Assembly (NCBI RefSeq): GCF_014646155.1
Contig: NZ_BMMX01000001.1
Coordinates: forward strand, 669,720 to 733,719
DNA from: Mangrovihabitans endophyticus
GTDB taxonomy: Bacteria > Actinomycetota > Actinomycetes > Mycobacteriales > Micromonosporaceae
Length of the DNA: 64,000 bases
Direction of reading: 5' to 3'
Made by a program: the position numbers and the translations under genes. The notes beneath the pieces are model-generated. The model was not told the origin of the DNA. It saw nothing but the letters and a program-made list of their open reading frames with translations, and did not search any database. Positions 58,507 through 64,000 of the stretch are shown one piece after another; the first letter of the stretch is position 1, and every line of letters begins with the position of its first letter.

Positions 58507-59622
58507 ATGCAACTCGTGTTCACCCCTGAGCAGGAGGAGCTGCGCGAGGCGGTGCGCCGGTTCTTCGCCGCGAAGTCCTCCAGCGCGGCCGTTCGGGCGT
58601 TGATGGAGGATGCGACCGGCTACGACGCCGCCGTCTGGAAGCAGATGGCCACCCAGCTCGGCGTCCAGGGCATCGCCATCCCGGAACGGTTCGGCGGCAG
58701 CGGCTTCTCGTTCGTCGAGCTCGCCGTCGTCCTGGAGGAGGCCGGCCGGGCACTGCTCGCCGCGCCGTTGTTCAGCAGCGCGGTGCTCGCCGCGTACGCG
58801 ATTCTGGACTCCGGCGACGAGGCCGCCGCCGGGGAACTGCTGCCCGGCATCGCCGACGGAACAAGAATCGGCACGCTCGCCTGCACCGAGGACAGCGGCC
58901 AGTGGGACCTCGGCGCGCTGACCCTGCCGGCCACCGCGGACGGTGCGGGCTGGCGCCTGTCGGGTGTGAAGTCCTTCGTCGTCGACGGGCACGCCGCCGA
59001 TCTGCTGGTGGTGGCCGCTCGTACGCCCAACGGGTTGAGCCTGTTCGCCGTCGACGGGTCCGCGCCCGGTCTCGGCCGGACCGCGCTGCCCACCCTGGAC
59101 CAGACCCGCAAGCTCGCCCGGATCGTCTTCGACGACGTGCCGGCCCGGCTCGTCGGTGCCGACGGGGGCGCGGCGGCGGCGCTGACGCGCACCCTGGACA
59201 AGGCGGTCCTGGCGCTGGCCGCCGAACAGGTCGGAGGGGCCCAGCGGGTGCTGGAGATGGCCGTCGACTACGCGAAGGTCCGCCACCAGTTCGGCCGGCC
59301 GATCGGCAGCTTCCAGGCGATCAAGCACAAGGCCGCGGAGATGCTGCTGCGGGTGGAGTCGGCCAAGGCGGCGGCGTATTACGGCGCCTGGGCGGTGGCC
59401 GACGACTCGGAGGAGGTGCCGGCGATGGCGAGCCTCGCAAAGGCGTACTGCTCGGAGGCCTACTTCTTCGCGGCGGCCGAGAACATCCAGATCCACGGTG
59501 GGGTCGGATTCACCTGGGAGCATGACGCCCACCTGTATTTCAAGCGGGCGAAGTCGTCGCAGATGTTCCTCGGCGACGGGACCTTCCACCGGGAGCGGTT
59601 GCTTCAACGGATCGGCGTATGA
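58507..59622 (+). CDS. Second acyl-CoA dehydrogenase
   Basis: 371 residues, shorter and different from the first. The end HGGVGFTWEHDAHLYFKRAKSSQMFLGDGTFHRERLLQRI and the DYAKVRHQFGRPIGSFQAIKHKAAEMLLRVESAKAAAYYGAWAVAD segment are those of the FadE28/29-like branch. The start ATG 58507 is chosen because the GAGGAGG before it is then 6 bases away; ATG 58501 would touch it. A heteromeric partnership with the other dehydrogenase is possible. It precedes the MFS gene by 6 bp. Confidence 0.9.
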   Translation: MQLVFTPEQEELREAVRRFFAAKSSSAAVRALMEDATGYDAAVWKQMATQLGVQGIAIPERFGGSGFSFVELAVVLEEAGRALLAAPLFSSAVLAAYAILDSGDEAAAGELLPGIADGTRIGTLACTEDSGQWDLGALTLPATADGAGWRLSGVKSFVVDGHAADLLVVAARTPNGLSLFAVDGSAPGLGRTALPTLDQTRKLARIVFDDVPARLVGADGGAAAALTRTLDKAVLALAAEQVGGAQRVLEMAVDYAKVRHQFGRPIGSFQAIKHKAAEMLLRVESAKAAAYYGAWAVADDSEEVPAMASLAKAYCSEAYFFAAAENIQIHGGVGFTWEHDAHLYFKRAKSSQMFLGDGTFHRERLLQRIGV

Positions 59623-59628
59623 CGGCGG

Positions 59629-61149
59629 GTGTCAGGCGCCGAGGCGGATCCGGGGACGGCACGCCGGGTGGCGGAGCAGCGCTACGCCTGGCGAGTGCTG
59701 TCTCTGGTCTGCCTCGCCGCGTTCATGACCGGGGTGAACAACAGCTCGATCACCATCGCGCTGCCCACGATCGTGCGCCACTTCGCCGCGTCCGCGTTCG
59801 AAGCCAACTGGGTGCTGCTGTCGTTCATGCTCACCAGCACCGTCCTGATGATCTTCTTCGGGCGGTTGGCCGATCTGCTGGGCCGGCGCGAGATGTACCT
59901 CGCGGGCATGGTGCTGTTCACGGTGACAAGCGTCGCGGCGGGCTTCGCGCCGACGGTCTGGTTCCTGATCGGTTGCCGGGTGCTGCAGGCAACCGCCGGC
60001 GCGATGCTCGTCACGAACAGCGCGGCTCTGGTGTCCGGCGCGTTCCCGCGCCGGATGCTGGGGCAAGGGCTGGGCATCTATCTGTCCTCATTCGGGCTGG
60101 CCCAGCTCGTGGGCCCCACGCTCGGCGGGGTGATCGCGACCGGCGTCGGCTGGCGGTGGAATTTCTGGCTGAACGCCCCGCTCGGCGTGGCCTGCCTGCT
60201 GTGGGGGATGCGGGTGCTGGAACGCGTGCCGCGGCGTGGCGGCGCGGCACGGCTGGACCCGGTGGGCAATCTGCTGGTGCTGGTGGGCCTGGGTTCGCTG
60301 TTGCTGGCCCTGTCCGAGGTCACCGCGCTCGGGTGGACCAGTCCGCTGGTCCTCGGCGGTCTTTGCGTGTTCGCCTTGGCAGTGCCCGCCTTCCTGCTGG
60401 TGGAGAGCCGAACGGCACACCCGGTGGTCGACCTGGCGACGTTCGCGGATCCGGTCGTGGGCCTCGGCGTGCTCGCCGGGTTCCTGGCCATGATGTCCCG
60501 CTTCGCCGTGGTCCTGCTGATGGGCCTCTACTTCCAGGCCGTGCGTGGCGACACTCCCGCGGAGGCGGGCGTGAAGATTCTGCCGCTCGCGGTGGCCTCC
60601 ATCGTCACCTCGCCCAGCGTGGGGCTCATGCTGCGGTACACCGCGGCCCGTACGGTCGCTGTGGCGTCCAACGCCGTTTCCGCGCTGGGGCTGCTGGTCC
60701 TGACGGCGAGCCTGTCCGCGACGACGCCGTACTGGCTCATCGTCGTCGCCTGCGTGGTGATGGGTCTGGGGTCGGGCAGCTTCATCCCGGCCAACAGCAC
60801 CGCGATGCTCACCGGAGTGCCCTCGGAGCGACTGGGCATCACCAATGCGGTGCGGACGATGGCGCAGAGTGCCGGAGGGGTGATGAGCACCGCGGTCGCG
60901 TTGACCATCATCAGCGCCCCGCTTCCCGTGGAGTACCAGGAGGAGATTTTCCACGGCACATTGTCGCGGGTGTCCCGCGACGCGGTGCCCGAGCTGGTGA
61001 CCGGCTACCGGTGGGCGCTCGGGCTGATGGTCGTGTTGTCGTTGCTGGCGTTGGCCACCTCGCTCGTCGGCCGGAGGGTGAACGGCCCGGCGGATCCGCG
61101 TGCGCGGCTGCTGCCGGCGTCAACGGTGGATTCGGCAGTGGAGGAGTGA
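59629..61149 (+). CDS. MFS transporter, DHA2 (14-TM, EmrB/QacA-like)
   Basis: 506 residues with about 14 hydrophobic segments. Landmarks are the motif A variant FGRLADLLGRREMYLAG and the DHA2 motif C-type region LSSFGLAQLVGPTLGGVIATGVGWRWNFWLNAPLG. These drug:H+ antiporters export hydrophobic compounds or here may move pathway substrates. GTG 59629 lacks a clear ribosome site, so the true start could be slightly downstream (GTG at the VAEQRYAW segment). It lies between a dehydrogenase and an SDR of the island. Confidence 0.88.
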   Translation: MSGAEADPGTARRVAEQRYAWRVLSLVCLAAFMTGVNNSSITIALPTIVRHFAASAFEANWVLLSFMLTSTVLMIFFGRLADLLGRREMYLAGMVLFTVTSVAAGFAPTVWFLIGCRVLQATAGAMLVTNSAALVSGAFPRRMLGQGLGIYLSSFGLAQLVGPTLGGVIATGVGWRWNFWLNAPLGVACLLWGMRVLERVPRRGGAARLDPVGNLLVLVGLGSLLLALSEVTALGWTSPLVLGGLCVFALAVPAFLLVESRTAHPVVDLATFADPVVGLGVLAGFLAMMSRFAVVLLMGLYFQAVRGDTPAEAGVKILPLAVASIVTSPSVGLMLRYTAARTVAVASNAVSALGLLVLTASLSATTPYWLIVVACVVMGLGSGSFIPANSTAMLTGVPSERLGITNAVRTMAQSAGGVMSTAVALTIISAPLPVEYQEEIFHGTLSRVSRDAVPELVTGYRWALGLMVVLSLLALATSLVGRRVNGPADPRARLLPASTVDSAVEE

Positions 61150-61151
61150 CC

Positions 61152-61964
61152 ATGGGTCGGCTGGACGGGAAAGTGGCCGTCGTGACCGGAGCGAGCCGCG
61201 GAATCGGTGCGCAGATCGCGCGGCGCTTCGCGGCCGAGGGAGCGGCGGTTGCGGTGGCCGCGCGGACGACCGATCCTGGCTCGTCCCGCTTCGCCGGCAG
61301 CCTGGCGGAGACCGTCTCGGCCATCGCCGCCGCGGGTGGCAGGGCGGTCGCGATCCGGGCGGACCTGAGCCGGCCGGCGGACCGCGCGCACGTGGTGGCC
61401 GACGCGACGGCCCGGCTGGGTCCGGTGGACATCCTGGTGAACAACGCCGCGGTGACGTATTTCGCCCCGGTCGCGGACTTCGCGGACCGGCACCTGCATC
61501 TGATGTTCGAGGTGCAGGTGTACGCGCCGCTGCACCTGGCGCGACTGGTGCTGCCGTCGATGCGGGAGCGACGACGGGGCTGGATCCTCAACATCTCCTC
61601 GCGAGCCGCGATCCATCCGGCGATTCCGCCGGCCCGGCGGCCGGGCGGCACGGTGTACGGCATGTGCAAGGCTGCCCTGGAGCGGTTCACCACGGGCCTC
61701 GCGGCCGAGGTGTTCGCCGACGGGGTCGCGGTCAACGCGTTGTCGCCGAACCGGGTGGTGCCCACCGCGGGAACGCTGTTCCACCACCTGACCACCATGG
61801 ATGATCCGGCTGCCGAGCAACCGGACGTGATGGCCGAGGCGGCGCTCGCGCTGTGCACCGGACCGGTCGTTGCGGCCGACGGCGGCTGCGGACTCACCGG
61901 ACGTGTGGCCTATTCCCAGGACCTGCTCGCCGAACTCGGTGTCCCCCTTCCGGCGGCGGGCTGA
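61152..61964 (+). CDS. Short-chain dehydrogenase/reductase
   Basis: 270-residue SDR. NAD(P) loop GASRGIGAQIARRFAAEGAAVAVAARTTD, active-site pieces NNAAVTYF, ISSRAAI and YGMCK (Y-x3-K). The Arg after the AA (AARTTD) suggests NADP preference. A role on a ring or side-chain hydroxyl is plausible; no substrate can be read. ATG 61152 has GGAG at about 6 bases; it directly follows the MFS gene and precedes the MBL hydrolase. Confidence 0.88.
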   Translation: MGRLDGKVAVVTGASRGIGAQIARRFAAEGAAVAVAARTTDPGSSRFAGSLAETVSAIAAAGGRAVAIRADLSRPADRAHVVADATARLGPVDILVNNAAVTYFAPVADFADRHLHLMFEVQVYAPLHLARLVLPSMRERRRGWILNISSRAAIHPAIPPARRPGGTVYGMCKAALERFTTGLAAEVFADGVAVNALSPNRVVPTAGTLFHHLTTMDDPAAEQPDVMAEAALALCTGPVVAADGGCGLTGRVAYSQDLLAELGVPLPAAG

Positions 61965-61980
61965 GGTGCCCTCCGGACCG

Positions 61981-62748
61981 GTGACCACCCGTGCGACCCT
62001 TGTCCTCGCCCGCAATCCGGGCCCGATGACGTTCGAGGGCACCAACTCGTGGCTGTTGCACGAGCCCGGCTCCGCGCAGGCGGTCGCGGTGGATCCCGGT
62101 CCGGAGGACGGGCCGCATTTCGACGCCCTGTCGGCCGCCGCGGCGGTGCGCGGTGCGCGGATCACCACCGTGCTGCTCAGCCACCGGCATCCCGATCACG
62201 CGGCGGGGGTTCGCGCGTTCGCGTCGACCGTCGACGCGCCGGTTGCCGGATACGACCCGGCGCTGGCCGACGTCGTTCTCGCCGGCGGCGAGGTGCTCGT
62301 GGCCGGTGGGCTGCGGATCGAGGTGCTGGCCACGCCCGGCCACAGCAGCGACTCGTTGTCGTTCCGGTTGCCCGCCGACCGCGCGGTCCTCACCGGTGAC
62401 GCCGTGCTCGGCCGGGGAGCCCCGGCGATCCTGCACCCGGACGGTCGGCTGTCCGACATGATCTCCTCGCTCTCGGCGCTGCGGTCCGGGGTCTGCGACC
62501 GCACGGGCTCGGTGCTCCTTCCCGGACACGGTCCGCCGATTCGTCATCCGCTCGCGATGCTGGACGGGGCGCTGGCCGCCCGCCGCCGACGGCTGGCGCA
62601 GATCGCCGCGGCCGTCGACGAGGGCTGCGACACGGCGGAATGCATCACTGAGCTTCTCTACGCCGGTCTGGACCCGAAGCTGCGCCGGGCGGCGCTGGCG
62701 ACGGTCCGCGCGTACCTGGCGTACCTGGAGAACCCGTCAGCGATGTGA
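61981..62748 (+). CDS. MBL-fold metallo-hydrolase (LACTB2-like)
   Basis: 255-residue metallo-beta-lactamase-fold protein with LLSHRHPDHAAG (H-x-H-x-D-H zinc motif), LATPGHSSDSLSFRL and LTGDAVLGRGAPAIL (third ligand Asp) and LLPGHGPPI (C-terminal His). It ends with a small helical domain typical of LACTB2/endoribonuclease-like proteins. It may act as a thioesterase or lactonase in this context. The N-terminus VTTRATLVLARNPGPMTFEGTNSWLL fits homologues, hence GTG 61981; GTG 61966 is an alternative. It closes the plus-strand operon. Confidence 0.86.
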   Translation: MTTRATLVLARNPGPMTFEGTNSWLLHEPGSAQAVAVDPGPEDGPHFDALSAAAAVRGARITTVLLSHRHPDHAAGVRAFASTVDAPVAGYDPALADVVLAGGEVLVAGGLRIEVLATPGHSSDSLSFRLPADRAVLTGDAVLGRGAPAILHPDGRLSDMISSLSALRSGVCDRTGSVLLPGHGPPIRHPLAMLDGALAARRRRLAQIAAAVDEGCDTAECITELLYAGLDPKLRRAALATVRAYLAYLENPSAM

Positions 62749-62751
62749 CCG

Positions 62752-62779
62752 TTGACACATTCCCGAATCGACAGATACT
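62752..62779 (+). promoter_or_regulatory. Promoter of the ABC ATPase gene
   Basis: TTGACA (62752-62757) and GATACT (62774-62779) are separated by 16 bases, and the same GATACT directly precedes the operator on the MaoC-side promoter. The operator at 62781-62795 follows one base after the -10. Confidence 0.55.
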
Positions 62780-62780
62780 T

Positions 62781-62795
62781 TAGAACGCGATTCTA
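62781..62795. promoter_or_regulatory. Operator TAGAAC-N3-ATTCTA before the ABC gene
   Basis: Third copy of the island operator (one base changed in the right arm), right after a -10-like GATACT. Shared with 53934-53948 and 54020-54034, it puts the ABC gene in the same TetR regulon. Confidence 0.7.
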
Positions 62796-62990
62796 GATCG
62801 CCTGACTGTTCGGATCGGTCAGCCGCAGCGCTGCTGATGGGCATCGACGTCGGAAGCACCCTCGACCCGGAGAGGACGCGAGCGGGCACTCGGCGGTCCA
62901 CCCCGCCGGTGACGGCGCGGCCGACTCCGTCCGCCTCGGGCGACGTGAGGGGCCTGCCGCCGGCGTGCACGGTGCCGGAGGGAGGGCTCC

Positions 62991-64000
62991 GTGAGGAACG
63001 CCGCGCCACTGTTGGCCGTGCACGATCTGCACGTGGATTTCGACACTCCGGCGGGCCCGGTCGCGGCGGTCAGCGGTGTCAGCTTCGAGATCGAACCGAA
63101 CGAGACGGTCGCGCTGGTCGGTGAGTCCGGCTCGGGCAAGTCGGTGACGGCGCTGGCGATGATGCGCCTGCTCGGCCGCGGGGCCACCCTGCGCGGGCAG
63201 ATCACCTGTGACGGCCGGGACATCACCGGCCTGACGGAGAAACAGATGCGCTCCGTCCGCGGCCGTGCCATGACGATGATCTTCCAGGATCCGATGAGCA
63301 GCCTGGACCCGCTGTATTCGGTGGGCAACCAGTTGGTCGAGACCGTCCGGCTGCACAACCGGATGAGCCGGGCCCGCGCGGTCGAGCGGGCCACCGAACT
63401 GCTCGACCAGGTCGGCATCGCCGACCCCCGCGGGCGGCTGCGTGCCTACCCGCATCAACTGTCCGGCGGCCAGCGGCAGCGGGTCATGATCGCGCTGGCG
63501 CTGGCGTGTTCGCCGCGCCTGCTGATCGCCGACGAGCCCACCACGGCGCTGGACGTCACGATCGAGGCGCAGATCCTCGAACTGATCCGGGGTCTGCAGC
63601 GCGAGTACCGGATGTCGCTGCTGCTGGTCACCCATGACATGGCAGTGGTGGCGGAGATGGCCGACCGGGTCGTGGTGATGTACGCCGGGCAGGTGGTCGA
63701 ATCGGGCGCGGCCGAGCAGATCCTGCGGCAGCCGCAGCACCCCTACACCACCGCGCTGTTCCAATGCATCCCCACCCCGGTGACGGACCGGTCGGCCGCG
63801 TTGACCGCGATACCCGGCGCGGTGCCGAGCCCGCACGAACTCCCGCCGGGCTGCCGGTTCCATCCCCGCTGTGCGGTCGCCTTCGACAGGTGCGTGACCG
63901 GCCAGGTGCCGCTGTTCCCGCTCGACGGCGGCGCCCGGCACAGCCGTTGCTGGCTGTCCGGCGACGCCGCCAGTGGGCGCGCCGACCGGACCGTGGTCAC
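62991..64000 (+). CDS. ABC transporter ATP-binding protein, dipeptide/oligopeptide (DppD) type, 3' partial
   Basis: At least 336 residues, open to the right edge. Walker A GESGSGKS (44-51), signature LSGGQ, Walker [14 protein letters not shown]-loop LVTHDM, and the OppD-type C-terminal segment with GCRFHPRC and a further Cys (iron-sulfur type ligands in this subfamily). The N-terminus has a strong GGAGGGAGGG site upstream of GTG 62991, and no other start is as good. The operator upstream ties it to the acyl-CoA island, suggesting uptake of the substrate by a peptide-type importer. Other subunits would lie beyond the window. Confidence 0.92.
   Translation, partial: MRNAAPLLAVHDLHVDFDTPAGPVAAVSGVSFEIEPNETVALVGESGSGKSVTALAMMRLLGRGATLRGQITCDGRDITGLTEKQMRSVRGRAMTMIFQDPMSSLDPLYSVGNQLVETVRLHNRMSRARAVERATELLDQVGIADPRGRLRAYPHQLSGGQRQRVMIALALACSPRLLIADEPTTALDVTIEAQILELIRGLQREYRMSLLLVTHDMAVVAEMADRVVVMYAGQVVESGAAEQILRQPQHPYTTALFQCIPTPVTDRSAALTAIPGAVPSPHELPPGCRFHPRCAVAFDRCVTGQVPLFPLDGGARHSRCWLSGDAASGRADRTVV

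Noticed and set aside
1-64000. CRISPR arrays, tRNA, rRNA or insertion sequences
   Set aside because: No direct-repeat/spacer array, clover-leaf or transposase motif was seen on either strand.

Overview
The window is high-GC (roughly 70% by eye) DNA with GTG starts, start/stop overlaps of the ATGA and GTGA type, and gene families typical of a filamentous or related actinomycete. I cannot name the genus. There is no rRNA, tRNA, CRISPR array, integrase or transposase. The first gene (SAM methyltransferase) and the last (peptide-type ABC ATPase) are cut by the window edges.

Layout. (1) 1-17.6 kb is accessory metabolism: a flavin monooxygenase/azoreductase pair divergent from a Rieske dioxygenase set (alpha, beta, ferredoxin), a secreted hydrolase, a glycosyltransferase with a divergent TetR regulator, a nitronate monooxygenase, two more alpha/beta hydrolases around a MarR regulator, a Zn-alcohol dehydrogenase plus cupin divergent from an XRE regulator, an FMN reductase behind a SoxR-like promoter, a deleted beta-lactamase-like gene and an acyl-CoA dehydrogenase. 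(2) 17.7-22.8 kb holds an L,D-transpeptidase and a complete osmoprotectant (OpuC-like) ABC importer that ends in a strong terminator. (3) 23.2-50.6 kb is one long same-strand cluster encoding a phage-tail-like contractile injection system (CIS): sheath, tube, terminator/cap (DUF4255), AAA+ ATPase, a 2056-residue DUF4157 protein, LysM/tube adaptor, hub, spike, PAAR-like tip, gp25-like wedge protein, two large baseplate proteins, a tail-I/beta-helix protein and a DUF6519 protein. (4) 50.6-64 kb is an acyl-CoA catabolic island: a TetR regulator, a DUF35/thiolase-fold/MaoC operon facing an operon of NDP-forming acyl-CoA synthetase, two acyl-CoA dehydrogenases, two SDRs, an MFS transporter and an MBL hydrolase, then an ABC ATPase.

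How the parts work together. The CIS genes are nearly all overlapping or closely spaced, so they look like one transcription unit. There are no capsid, portal, terminase or lysis genes, which separates the cluster from a prophage. The most unusual protein is the 2056-residue one: it joins an intact DUF4157 HExxH domain, long low-complexity repeats, a coiled coil, a hydrophobic/amphipathic helical zone, a histone-like polybasic stretch and an unrecognised C-terminal domain, and is followed by a small orphan gene that could be its immunity or chaperone partner. Its place beside the AAA+ and DUF4255 genes also fits the tape-measure position, so cargo and tape-measure roles are both open.

In the acyl-CoA island a repeated operator (TAGAAC-N3-GTTCTA and close variants) lies just downstream of likely -10 elements at three promoters, with a related 10-bp palindrome upstream of the tetR gene, which argues for one TetR-controlled regulon. 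The thiolase-fold protein has Ala where thiolases have the nucleophilic Cys and is paired with DUF35 and MaoC proteins, as in steroid side-chain retro-aldol systems. The substrate is unknown.
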